Assembly: GCF_028622115.1 (NCBI RefSeq)
Contig: NZ_CP097263.1
Coordinates: 5,084,001-5,148,000, forward strand
Source: Kutzneria chonburiensis
GTDB taxonomy: Bacteria > Actinomycetota > Actinomycetes > Mycobacteriales > Pseudonocardiaceae
Direction of reading: 5' to 3'
Length of the DNA stretch: 64,000 nt
In this document: piece by piece, positions 56,436 through 63,980 of the stretch
How positions within the stretch are numbered: the stretch's first letter is position 1
Layout of the letters: every line of letters begins with the position of its first letter
Notes under the pieces: model-generated
Seen by the model: the letters and a program-made list of their open reading frames with translations, nothing else
The model's database searches: none
Told to the model about the DNA's origin: nothing
Program-made: the position numbers and the translations under genes

Positions 56436-56850
56436 TGTACTGCTCCAGCTGGGCCTGCTCCTCCTGGAGCTGGCTGATCTGGCGCTTCACCACGTCGCCG
56501 ATGCTGACGATGCCGGCCAGGCGGCCGTTGTCGACCACCGGCACGTGCCGGATGCGGCGCTCGGTCATGAGCACCGAGAGGGTCTCCACGGTGTCGTCGG
56601 GGGTGCAGGTGAACACCGAGGTGGTCATGATCTCCGACACCGGGCGGTCCAGCACGGCCGCGCCGTGCTCGGCCAGGCGCCGCACCACGTCGCGCTCGGA
56701 GACGATGCCGGCCACCCCCTCGGGAGTCAGCACGACCACCGCGCCGATGTTGTGTTTGGCCAGCTCAGCGACGAGCTCGGTGACCGTGGTCCATGGTGGC
56801 ACGGTGGCCACGCTCGACCCTTTGCTCCGCAGGACGTCCGCGATACGCAT
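56422..56850 (-). CDS. CBS-domain pair protein
   Basis: A 142-residue protein made of two CBS motifs forming one Bateman module: MRIADVLRSKGSSVATVPPW with IGAVVVLTPEGVAGIVSERD, then VSEIMTTSVFTCTPDDTVET with IRHVPVVDNGRLAGIVSIGD. A C-terminal helix (ISQLQEEQAQLEQYI) follows. Such stand-alone modules bind adenine nucleotides or similar ligands and are often stress- or hypoxia-induced in actinobacteria. No fused enzyme is present. It is transcribed away from the NudC gene region. Confidence 0.92.
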   Translation of the reverse strand: MRIADVLRSKGSSVATVPPWTTVTELVAELAKHNIGAVVVLTPEGVAGIVSERDVVRRLAEHGAAVLDRPVSEIMTTSVFTCTPDDTVETLSVLMTERRIRHVPVVDNGRLAGIVSIGDVVKRQISQLQEEQAQLEQYITQG

Positions 56851-56910
56851 CGTGCTCGCCTCCGATCGGCGCAGGGGCTCTGCCTGAAACGTCCACGGTA
56901 GTGGCCGGGG

Positions 56911-57705
56911 TCACAAAGCGCGCGGGGCCGAGAGCCATGTTTCGATCAAGTGAGCGCCGATCGAGTCCAGGAACCGCGGCAGATGCTGGTCGCGGACCTC
57001 CTCCGGGGTCAGCCAGCGGGCCTCGGCCAGCTCGTCACCGTCCACGTTGATCTCCGGGGACAGCGCCTCGGCCCGGAAGGCGATCATCAGGCCGGCCGGG
57101 AACGGCCACGGCTGCGAGCCCACGTAGCGGACCTCGCCGACGGCGACGCCGGCCTCCTCGGCGACCTCGCGCCGCACCGCGTCCTCCAGGCTCTCACCGA
57201 GGTCGACGAAGCCGGCCAGGGTGGAGAACCGGTCCGAGCGCACGTGCCGGCCGAACAGCGCGCGACCCTCGTGTTCGACGAGCACGATCACCGCGGGCTC
57301 GATGCGCGGGAACAGTTCCCGGCGGCAGCCGAGGCAGTCTCGGACGTTGCCGCCGTGCCGGGGCCGGGTCTCGCCGCCGCACGTGCCGCAGAAGTGCTGG
57401 TTGCGGTTCCAGTGCAGCAATGCCTTGGCGTACACCAGCATCGCCGACTCCTGCGCGCTGACGTCGCCGAACAGCGACCGCACGTCCACCGCGGACGGCG
57501 GCTCCTCGGCCAGCTCCACCGCGAACACGCCCGTGTCGCCGTCGAGGCCGAGGAACACCTCCTCGCCGTGCGGCGGGGCGTCCGGCGCATACCGGTCCCG
57601 CCAGAACGGGAGCACACGGGCATCCGTCCGCAGGGAGGCGATCCAGTCCGGGTCGGACCGGCGGTCACTGGCGCGGTCGAGCCGCAGCCCGCTGTAGGGG
57701 ATCAC
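56911..57705 (-). CDS. nudC: NAD+ diphosphatase NudC
   Basis: A 264-residue Nudix hydrolase with the NudC layout: an N-terminal domain, a zinc ribbon (CGTCGG and CLGC pairs), the Nudix box GFVDLGESLEDAVRREVAEEAG with its catalytic acidic residues, and the NADH-specific SQPWPFP array. It hydrolyses NAD(H) to NMN(H) and AMP and can remove NAD caps from RNA. The GTG at 57705 gives the VIPYSGLRLDRASD N-terminus typical of actinobacterial enzymes; a much longer upstream open frame is antisense to the divergent DUF2293 gene. Confidence 0.92.
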   Translation of the reverse strand: MIPYSGLRLDRASDRRSDPDWIASLRTDARVLPFWRDRYAPDAPPHGEEVFLGLDGDTGVFAVELAEEPPSAVDVRSLFGDVSAQESAMLVYAKALLHWNRNQHFCGTCGGETRPRHGGNVRDCLGCRRELFPRIEPAVIVLVEHEGRALFGRHVRSDRFSTLAGFVDLGESLEDAVRREVAEEAGVAVGEVRYVGSQPWPFPAGLMIAFRAEALSPEINVDGDELAEARWLTPEEVRDQHLPRFLDSIGAHLIETWLSAPRAL

Positions 57706-57729
57706 CGGACCGATCGTATGGTCAGTGCC

Positions 57730-58740
57730 ATGCAGCAGAGCACGCGAGTGAGGACCATCGCGGAAACCATCCTGAGCCGCCGTGGCCGGGTGTCCTTCGT
57801 GGAGGTGCTGGTCGAGCTCGGCTGGGTGCACCAGAAGAACGTGGACAGCTGGCGGCGCGGCGAGCTGGACCCGTTGTCCAAGGCCATGTCGGTGAGCGAC
57901 CAGCAGCTGATCGAGGCCGCGGAGACGTTCAACATCTGGGGCGGCCTGCGGTTCAGCCGGGACACCACACCGAACGTCTCGGCCACCCGCGACCGCCGGA
58001 CGCTGCGGATCACCGCCGGCAGCGACACGCAATGGGTGCACCTGCGCTTTCGCAAGACGGAGGACCGGGTGCGGCCCCGCGCCGACGAGAAGGTGCCGGA
58101 CCTGGTCGTGCTGGAGGCTCGTGACGAGTTCGAGTGCGAGGAGTGCGGCGAGCACGACCGGTTCCTGATGATGGAGAGCCAGTCGGCGCTCTGCATGAGC
58201 TGCGCCGACCTGGACCACCTGGTGTTCCTCAAGGCCGGCAACGCCACGCTGAGCCGCCGCGCCCGCAAGGAGAGCGGCCTGGCCGCGATCGTGGTCCGGC
58301 CGGACGCCCGGCAGCGCAACCGGATCTGGCGGCTGGGCATCCTGGTCGAGCCGGACGCGCTGGAGCGGGCCGAGCAGCAGTGCTTCGACGACGAGGAGAT
58401 CCGGGCCCGTCGCCGCGTGAAGGACGCGGAACGCCGCGAACTGCTGGACGAGAAGTTCATGGGGCAGTTCACGATCGAGATCCGGCTGCTGTTCCCGAAG
58501 ATCCCGGCCGAGCGGGCCGAGGCGATCGCCCGGCACGCCGCGCTGCGCGGCAGCGGCCGGGTCGGACGCTCGGCCGCCGGGCAGGCGCTGGACGAGCGGG
58601 CCGTCCGGCACGCCGTCGTCGCCTCCGTACGGCATCTCGACACCGACTACGACGCCCTGCTGATGAAGGGCGTGCCCCGTCAGGAGGCCCGGGACCAGAT
58701 CTGGCAGCGCATCGACCAGGTGCTCACAGGCTGGTCATGA
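57730..58740 (+). CDS. DUF2293 domain protein
   Basis: A 336-residue protein. The C-terminal DUF2293 domain has FTIEIRLLFPKIPAERAEAI and VRHLDTDYDALLMKGVPRQE. A C4 metal site is formed by FECEECGEHD and ALCMSCADLDHL, and the N-terminal region may be a DNA/RNA-binding segment. The molecular role of the family is unknown. Only 24 bases separate its ATG from the divergent NudC start, and its stop overlaps the convergent XRE gene by 17 bases. Confidence 0.85.
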   Translation: MQQSTRVRTIAETILSRRGRVSFVEVLVELGWVHQKNVDSWRRGELDPLSKAMSVSDQQLIEAAETFNIWGGLRFSRDTTPNVSATRDRRTLRITAGSDTQWVHLRFRKTEDRVRPRADEKVPDLVVLEARDEFECEECGEHDRFLMMESQSALCMSCADLDHLVFLKAGNATLSRRARKESGLAAIVVRPDARQRNRIWRLGILVEPDALERAEQQCFDDEEIRARRRVKDAERRELLDEKFMGQFTIEIRLLFPKIPAERAEAIARHAALRGSGRVGRSAAGQALDERAVRHAVVASVRHLDTDYDALLMKGVPRQEARDQIWQRIDQVLTGWS

Positions 58741-59521
58741 ACGCCCGCGTGACCTCGTCGGCCGGGAAGAACGACTCGATCACCAGCTCGGCCACGGTCA
58801 CGTCCAGCGGCGTGCCGAACGTCGCGATCGTGCTGAAGAACGACAGCTCCACGTCGCAGCGCCGGATCCGCAGCGGCACGATCAGGTTGCTCAGGCCGGG
58901 CAGCAGTTCGACGGCCGGCTCCTCGTCGTCGCACGGGTACGACTTCAGCTCCCGGTACAGCTCGACCAACTCCGGATCGGCCACCGCGTCGAGCTGCCGC
59001 CGCAGCTGGCCGAGCAGGTGCGCCCGCCACTCCCCGAGGTTGACGATGTGCGGCGCCATGCCGTCCGGGTGCAGGGCCAGCCGCAGCACGTTGGTCGACG
59101 GCCCGACCAGGTGCTCGGCCGCGCCCGCGGTCAGGAACGACGCGCTGGCGTTGGCGTCCAACAGGTTCCAGTAGCGGTCGACCACCACCGCCGGGTACGG
59201 GTCGTGGCCGGTCAGGATCTGCCGGATCGCCGTGCGGATCTCGGTCAGCTCCGGCGAGTCCAGCGCCGTGCGGGTGTAGACCGGGGCGTAGCCGGCCGCC
59301 ACCAGCAGCGTGTTGCGCTCGCGCAGCGGCACGTCGAGGCGGTCGGCCAGGTGCAGCACCATGTCCCGGCTCGGCGTCGACCGGCCCGTCTCCAGGAAGC
59401 TCAGGTGCCGGGTCGACACCTCGGCCTGGTTGGACAGCTCCAGCTGGCTCAGCCGGCGGTGCTCCCGCCACTGCCGCAGCAGCTCCCCCACCGGCCGCTG
59501 CCTGATCTCCGCCGTCGTCAT
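58724..59521 (-). CDS. XRE-family regulator with MmyB-like sensor domain
   Basis: A 265-residue regulator: an XRE HTH (about 12-67) with WREHRRLSQLELSNQAEVST and LSFLETGRSTPSRDMVLHLA, then the MmyB ligand-binding domain (about 85-265) with YPAVVVDRYWNLLDANASAS and SNLIVPLRIRRCDVELSFF. MmyB-type regulators may bind a fatty-acid or related small molecule. This organisation is common in actinobacteria next to short-chain dehydrogenases; here the neighbours are DUF2293 and GNAT genes, so its target is unclear. Confidence 0.9.
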   Translation of the reverse strand: MTTAEIRQRPVGELLRQWREHRRLSQLELSNQAEVSTRHLSFLETGRSTPSRDMVLHLADRLDVPLRERNTLLVAAGYAPVYTRTALDSPELTEIRTAIRQILTGHDPYPAVVVDRYWNLLDANASASFLTAGAAEHLVGPSTNVLRLALHPDGMAPHIVNLGEWRAHLLGQLRRQLDAVADPELVELYRELKSYPCDDEEPAVELLPGLSNLIVPLRIRRCDVELSFFSTIATFGTPLDVTVAELVIESFFPADEVTRAFMTSL

Positions 59522-59531
59522 GCCGCCGACG

Positions 59532-60020
59532 CTACTCAGCGCGGGTCGTCACGGACATTACCTTCGACGTAAGGGTCACGCGTTCCCCCAGCTCGGACAG
59601 CCATTTCTCGTGCGCGACCAGTCGCGTCAGCTCCGGGCCGGGCTCGATGACCTCGGTGAAACCGCGGGCGGCGTACCAGGGCGCGTTCCACGGGATGTGC
59701 CGGAACGTGGTCAGCGTGACCGCCCGGCCGGCGGCGCGTCGGAAGACGGCCGCCAGCAGGGCGGTGCCCAGACCGCGCCTCTGATGATCCGGATGCACGG
59801 CGAGTTGGTGCAGGTGGAGGCCGTCATCGACGTCGCCGACGTAGGCGAAGCCAACCGCTGGGCGGCCGACTACGAACACGTCCTCGGCGGCCGCGATGTC
59901 CCCGGTCGCCGGGCTCGGTGGGAACACGATCCCGTACGCCTCGAACAACTTGTCGGCCGCGTCCTCGACGGCCAGCAGGCCGGCCAGCTCGCCGGCCTCG
60001 GCCACCCGCACCTCGTCCAT
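59532..60020 (-). CDS. GNAT family N-acetyltransferase
   Basis: A 162-residue acetyltransferase. The acetyl-CoA binding motif A is LHQLAVHPDHQRRGLGTALL, with the Q/R-x-x-G-x-G/A loop intact, followed by TTFRHIPWNAPWYAARGFTE typical of the C-terminal part. Substrate unknown. Its start overlaps the stop of the glycosyltransferase gene (TGATG), so the two are co-translated and may modify the same compound, although this is only a positional argument. Confidence 0.9.
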   Translation of the reverse strand: MDEVRVAEAGELAGLLAVEDAADKLFEAYGIVFPPSPATGDIAAAEDVFVVGRPAVGFAYVGDVDDGLHLHQLAVHPDHQRRGLGTALLAAVFRRAAGRAVTLTTFRHIPWNAPWYAARGFTEVIEPGPELTRLVAHEKWLSELGERVTLTSKVMSVTTRAE

Positions 60021-61090
60021 CAGCCCTCCACTTGGGACTCCACGATGTCGGCGGCCCGCCGAACACCGCCACTGTCGGCGATTTCCTGCTTCACCTTGGC
60101 CAGGTTCGCGGCGATGCCGGCGTCCGTGCTGACATCTAGCAACGCTAGGCGGAGCCGTTCGACCGTGACCTCGTCACGGGGAATATGCCGCCCCAGGCCG
60201 AGTTCTTCGATCCGCGGCCCGGTCAGTAGCTGGTCGACGGCCTGCGGCACGGCGATCAGCGGCACCCCTTGCGCCAGCGCCTCCATCACGCCGCCCATGC
60301 CGGCGTGCGTGATGAACGTACTGGCCCGCGTCAGCATCGACGCTTGCGGAACCCATTGCCGCACAACGAAATTCTCCGGCAGTGGCCCGAGCTCCGCCGG
60401 GTCGGTGAACCGCCCGACCGCCATCTCCACGTGCCAGCCGTTGTCGGCAAACGCCGTGACGCAGTCACGGAAGAAGTCCGGCCGGTCGGTGTAGGACGAC
60501 CCGAGCGAGATCAGCAGCACCGGCCGATCTGCCGGCCCCGGCCACCGCGGCGGCGATCCCATCGGGCCGACGAACGTAAAGTTGCCCGCCACCGTCTCGC
60601 CGGCGAACTGGAACGACCTCGGCATCGCCACCAGGCACGGCCTCGGCACCAGCAGCTCGCTCGGGATCCCATACGCCGCAACGTACTTCGGGAAGTCTTC
60701 GGCGTTCGAGTCCGGCAACGCCACATAGCTGGCCGAGATCTGCACCACCGGGATGCCCCACCGGTCGGCCAGCACCGGTCCTTGGAACGCCCCGATATCG
60801 CAGACGATCAGATCCGGCCGGTCGTCGGCATAAGCCGCCTCGATCTGCGGGATGACGGCCCGGTATTCGGTGACGAACATGCGAGTGCCGGCATCGCCGT
60901 CCTCCGGCATCCGCTCGGGGAACGTCGTCGTGTGCAGCACCGGCGTCGCGCCGGCCTTGGCGACGACATCGGTGAACTGCTCGGTGGTCGCGTAGGTGAC
61001 CCGGTGGCCGCGGGCCACCAGTTCGGTCACCAGGGGCAGGCCGGGCTGGACGTGGCCGTGCTCGGGCACGGCCATGAACGAGATGTGCAT
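60020..61090 (-). CDS. Macrolide-type (GT1) glycosyltransferase
   Basis: A 356-residue enzyme of the GT1/UDP-glycosyltransferase superfamily closest to macrolide glycosyltransferases (OleD/MgtA type). The N-terminal HGHVQPGLPLVTELVARGH holds the catalytic-type His, and the C-terminal nucleotide-sugar box is THAGMGGVMEALAQGVPLIA followed by VPQAVDQ. Family members transfer glucose to macrolides or flavonoids, often for self-resistance. At 356 residues it is about 40-60 residues shorter than usual; the gap is between ADRWGIPVV and PRPCLVAMPRSF in the acceptor-binding region, so activity is uncertain. A CTAGC-N3-GCTAG palindrome lies near its 3' end. Confidence 0.85.
   Translation of the reverse strand: MHISFMAVPEHGHVQPGLPLVTELVARGHRVTYATTEQFTDVVAKAGATPVLHTTTFPERMPEDGDAGTRMFVTEYRAVIPQIEAAYADDRPDLIVCDIGAFQGPVLADRWGIPVVQISASYVALPDSNAEDFPKYVAAYGIPSELLVPRPCLVAMPRSFQFAGETVAGNFTFVGPMGSPPRWPGPADRPVLLISLGSSYTDRPDFFRDCVTAFADNGWHVEMAVGRFTDPAELGPLPENFVVRQWVPQASMLTRASTFITHAGMGGVMEALAQGVPLIAVPQAVDQLLTGPRIEELGLGRHIPRDEVTVERLRLALLDVSTDAGIAANLAKVKQEIADSGGVRRAADIVESQVEG
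60136..60148. repeat. CTAGC-N3-GCTAG palindrome in the glycosyltransferase gene
   Basis: A perfect 5-3-5 copy with spacer AAC, read on the minus strand as Leu-Ala-Leu-Leu codons. It is identical to the copies at 42237 and 63968. Confidence 0.7.
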
Positions 61091-61234
61091 GGCGGAACTC
61101 CTGCTGAGTCAGACAAGTGGGTACGCGAGATCCACTCGGCACTCAGTGGTACAGCGGCAGGTGTCCAAAGCCCATGCGCCCAGCATAGGGATGGGCGCGA
61201 CCGATTTTCGGCCGGGCGACTGCGCTCGCGGCGG

Positions 61235-62098
61235 CTAGGAGACCCAGCTCGGCAGCGGCTCCCGGGCGGCGAGCCAGTCCTGCGGCACGTCGGCGACCAG
61301 GGACACGATGCCGCCGACGATCGCGCCCGTGGTGTCGATGTCGCCGCCGACCTCGACACAGGTCAGCACGGCCCGCCGGTAGTCGTGCACGTTGGTGGCG
61401 GCGGCCCAGGTGGTGAACGGCACCGTGTCCTGGGCCAGCACGCGCGAGCCGTTGCCGAGCTCAAAGGCCACTTCGGCGGCCGTGCGGCCGAGAAGCTGCC
61501 GGGCGCGGTCGACGCGGCGGCGGACCTCGCTGTCGGGCAGGTGGTCCAGCACGAAGTCGAACAACCGGGCGGCGCTCGGGGGCTCGGCGGCGAGCCGGCA
61601 CCAACCCGTATAGGCGGCGGCCAGGGCCACGGCGACGCCGCCGGCCACGCCCTCGGGGTGCAGGTGCGTCACCTGACAGGCCAGCGTGGCCTGCTCGACC
61701 ACACGGTCCGGGTCGTCGGCGTAGAAGGCGCCGAGCGGGGCGATGCGCATCGCCCCGCCGTTGCCGCAGGAGCCGGTGCCGCCGAAGGCGGCGCCGGCCG
61801 CGGTCTGCCACGGCACGCCGTCACGGATCCGGTGCAGGATCACGACCGCACCGGGGCCGTAGCCCCGGTACGGCTCGCACCGGTCCGCGAACAGGCCTGC
61901 CAGCTCGTCCTGGTCGATCTCGCCGCGATCCCGCAGTTCGGTGAACACCGAGCAGGCCATCTCGGTGTCGTCCGTCCACTCCCAGCGGCCGTCCGGTATG
62001 CGCGGCAGGGCATTGCCGGGAACGAAGTACTGCGCGCCGAGGGCGTCCCCGACGGACAGGCCGGCCAGGGCGTCACGGGCGAGGTCGAGCCGGGTCAT
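61235..62098 (-). CDS. ADP-ribosylglycohydrolase (DraG family)
   Basis: A 287-residue DraG/ARH-fold protein. Metal-binding and catalytic motifs are LSVGDALGAQY near the N-terminus, WEWTDDTEMACSVF, CGNGGAMRIAPLG, and the C-terminal GGDIDTTGAIVGGI with Asp ligands for two Mg2+ or Mn2+ ions. Such enzymes remove ADP-ribose from proteins, nucleic acids or small molecules. The ATG overlaps by 4 bases the stop of a 67-residue protein gene upstream. No ADP-ribosyltransferase gene adjoins it. Confidence 0.9.
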   Translation of the reverse strand: MTRLDLARDALAGLSVGDALGAQYFVPGNALPRIPDGRWEWTDDTEMACSVFTELRDRGEIDQDELAGLFADRCEPYRGYGPGAVVILHRIRDGVPWQTAAGAAFGGTGSCGNGGAMRIAPLGAFYADDPDRVVEQATLACQVTHLHPEGVAGGVAVALAAAYTGWCRLAAEPPSAARLFDFVLDHLPDSEVRRRVDRARQLLGRTAAEVAFELGNGSRVLAQDTVPFTTWAAATNVHDYRRAVLTCVEVGGDIDTTGAIVGGIVSLVADVPQDWLAAREPLPSWVS

Positions 62099-62298
62099 CC
62101 CCCGCTGCGACGGTTGGAGTACTGGCGCTGGTGGCCGGTGCTCGCCGTCTTGATGTGGGGGTTGTAGGACACGCCGTTGGTCTTGTTCGCGGCCTTGCCC
62201 TTGTGCCGGCGTTCCGCGCGGTTGGGGCGGACGGCGGCCTCGTCACCGGACTCGGCCTGTTCGGCGGTCGGGTTCTGGTCGGCATGCTGCTCGGGCAT
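62095..62298 (-). CDS. Small basic protein upstream of the DraG gene
   Basis: A 67-residue hydrophilic protein, acidic at the N-terminus (TAEQAESGDEAA) and basic in the middle (PNRAERRHKGKAANKTN). The C-terminal end GHQRQYSNRRSGG resembles a conserved actinobacterial short-protein family of unknown role. A strong AGGAGG site 6 bases before the ATG supports expression. The stop overlaps the DraG start, so the two are coupled. It has no hydrophobic core and is probably disordered or nucleic-acid-binding. Confidence 0.65.
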   Translation of the reverse strand: MPEQHADQNPTAEQAESGDEAAVRPNRAERRHKGKAANKTNGVSYNPHIKTASTGHQRQYSNRRSGG

Positions 62299-62452
62299 GA
62301 GTGTCCTCCTGAGGGTTCGTCACGAAGCTTGGGGATGAAATCGCGAAGGCGCGCTCAGAAGATCATGCCGTTGACGGTACCAGCCGATACCGCTTCGCGG
62401 CACCTGCATTTCAGCGGGTCTCGACCGCACGAACGCGTGACTCTCGAGGTGG

Positions 62453-63184
62453 CTACCCGGCCAGGAACTCCTCGAACGTGCGGCGGCCGACCGCCTGCCC
62501 CGGCGCCAGGTGGTGCCCCTCGCGATAGGCACGGGCGATGGCCCCGGGCACCGGCACCATCGCCAGCTTCCGCCGCTTGCCGGTGAGCATGAGGTAGGTG
62601 TGGGCCAGCTGCCGTATATCCAAGATCTGTGGGCCGCCAAGGTCCGGGACCCGCCCCTGCGGCGGACCAAAAGCTAGCGCTGCTAGCCGGTCGGCGACGT
62701 CGCCGGTGTCGATCGGCTGGAACCGGAATCCGGTCGGCAGCGGCATGATCGGCAGCTTGGCGGCCAGGTCCAGGATCTGCGCCACCAGCTCGTGGAACTG
62801 GGTCGCGCGCACGATCGTCCATGGCAGGCCGGATGCGGCGATCTCCTGCTCCACGGCCAGTTTCGCCCGGTAGTACGGCATCGGCACGCGGTCGACGCCG
62901 ACGATCGAGACGTACACCAGGTGCGGGCCGCCGGCCCGTTTCGCCGCCTCGATCAGGTTGCGCGTGGCCACGATGTCGCCGCGGCCATTGGTGGTCGCGC
63001 AGTGCACGATCGTGGCGGCACCGGCGATCGCCTGGTCGATGTTCGTGCCCTTGCGCAGGTCCACCGAGACCGTGGTGTTGCGACGGCTGATGGACTGCAC
63101 CTCGACGCCCCGTTCGGCCAGCCTCTCCACCACCACCTGCCCCAGCCGGCCGGTGCCGCCGGTAACGACGATCCTGCGCCTCAT
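62453..63184 (-). CDS. NmrA-like NAD(P)-binding protein
   Basis: A 243-residue atypical short-chain dehydrogenase fold with the dinucleotide motif VVTGGTGRLGQVVVERLAER at the N-terminus, IVHCATTNGRGD, LVYVSIVGVDRVPMPYYRAK with Tyr-x-x-x-Lys, and WTIVRATQFHELV. NmrA/YwnB-type proteins act as redox sensors or reductases with unknown substrate. A perfect CTAGC-N3-GCTAG copy lies in the coding sequence. It stands alone between the small protein gene and the TetR gene, all on the minus strand. Confidence 0.88.
   Translation of the reverse strand: MRRRIVVTGGTGRLGQVVVERLAERGVEVQSISRRNTTVSVDLRKGTNIDQAIAGAATIVHCATTNGRGDIVATRNLIEAAKRAGGPHLVYVSIVGVDRVPMPYYRAKLAVEQEIAASGLPWTIVRATQFHELVAQILDLAAKLPIMPLPTGFRFQPIDTGDVADRLAALAFGPPQGRVPDLGGPQILDIRQLAHTYLMLTGKRRKLAMVPVPGAIARAYREGHHLAPGQAVGRRTFEEFLAG
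62674..62686. repeat. CTAGC-N3-GCTAG palindrome in the NmrA-like gene
   Basis: A perfect 5-3-5 copy with spacer GCT, encoding Leu-Ala-Ala-Leu-Ala on the minus strand with GC-poor CTA codons. Confidence 0.7.
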
Positions 63185-63217
63185 CGCTCTCCCAACCCCG
63201 CACCATTCGCCACCGCA

Positions 63218-63275
63218 AATGTCACATGAGCGTCTTACTTGCCTCTATGCGGCACGTCCGGACCGCATGTGCCAG
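63218..63275. repeat. 58-bp dispersed repeat, copy 2
   Basis: Matches 1096-1153 with six substitutions and no gaps. It lies in the gap between the TetR gene's 3' end and the start of the NmrA-like gene, 62 kb from the first copy. Confidence 0.7.
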
Positions 63276-63295
63276 CCTGCCAGCGCGGCGCGGCT

Positions 63296-63327
63296 GGCGG
63301 GCGGGCGGGCGGGCGGGCGGGCGGGCG
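63296..63327. repeat. GGGC tandem microsatellite
   Basis: About eight copies of a 4-bp GGGC unit end exactly at the stop codon of the TetR gene. Slippage here could change the repeat length but not the protein. Confidence 0.8.
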
Positions 63328-63906
63328 TCAGGAGAGCAGGCGGTCGACCAGCATGTCGACCCGGGCGTCGTGCTCGCCGTCGGCCAGCCGGCCGTCCCGG
63401 GTCAGGGTGGCCAAGCCGTGCAGAGCGGCCCAGCCGACCTCGGTGAACGTGCCGATCAGGGCCTGGTCCTCGACCACCGCCTCGAAGGCGGCCACGAACT
63501 GGCCGAACGCCTCCTTCAACACGGCCGGCGAGTCCGGCCGCGCGAAGCGCAGGCCGACGTCGAGGGTGAACATCGCGTGGTAGAGCGCGGGATTGTCGGC
63601 GGCGAAGTCGAGATAGGCGTCGGCCACCGCGCGGAGCAGCGGACGCCGCTCGACGTGCTTGCGCCTGGCCGTCTCGATGGCCGCCGACAGCTCGGCGATG
63701 CCCTGCTCGGCGACGGCGGCGATGATGGCGTCCTTGTTGGCGAAGTGGCTGTACAGCACCGGCTGGCTGTACTCGATCCGCTCCGACAGCCGACGCGTGG
63801 TCACCGCGTCCCAGCCTTCGGCCTCGGCCATCTCCCGCGCCACCCGCAGGATCAGCTCCCGCCGCTCGGCCTTCACCCGTTCCCGCCTACCCGGTTCGCT
63901 AGTCAC
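63328..63906 (-). CDS. TetR family transcriptional regulator
   Basis: A 192-residue regulator. The HTH (about 14-60) reads ILRVAREMAEAEGWDAVTTR, RLSERIEYSQPVLYSHFANK. The C-terminal domain resembles the TetR_C_33/WHG group with the ALYHAMFTLDVGLRF segment. Start is GTG 63906. The 94 bases upstream contain an array of five CTAGC-N3-GCTAG sites and then a GAAGGAG ribosome-binding site facing right, so the target is a divergent gene whose start lies just beyond the window. Autoregulation through this array is likely, since the first site overlaps its own start codon. Confidence 0.88.
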   Translation of the reverse strand: MTSEPGRRERVKAERRELILRVAREMAEAEGWDAVTTRRLSERIEYSQPVLYSHFANKDAIIAAVAEQGIAELSAAIETARRKHVERRPLLRAVADAYLDFAADNPALYHAMFTLDVGLRFARPDSPAVLKEAFGQFVAAFEAVVEDQALIGTFTEVGWAALHGLATLTRDGRLADGEHDARVDMLVDRLLS

Positions 63907-63980
63907 GCTAGAAATCCTAGCACCGCTAGATTTCCTAGCGCAGCTCCTGCTAGCGTTGCTACGAAACCTAGCAACGCTAG
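63899..63980. promoter_or_regulatory. Array of five CTAGC-N3-GCTAG operator sites
   Basis: 13-bp sites begin at 63899 (one mismatch), 63917 (perfect), 63935 (right half degenerate), 63950 (one mismatch) and 63968 (perfect). Start-to-start spacing is 18, 18, 15 and 18 bases. The array overlaps the TetR start codon and ends 8 bases before a GAAGGAG ribosome-binding site for a rightward gene. Confidence 0.75.

Noticed and set aside
61132-61149. CCACT-N8-AGTGG inverted repeat upstream of the glycosyltransferase gene
   Set aside because: Five-base arms are short, and no adjacent regulator suggests a use; chance is a sufficient explanation.
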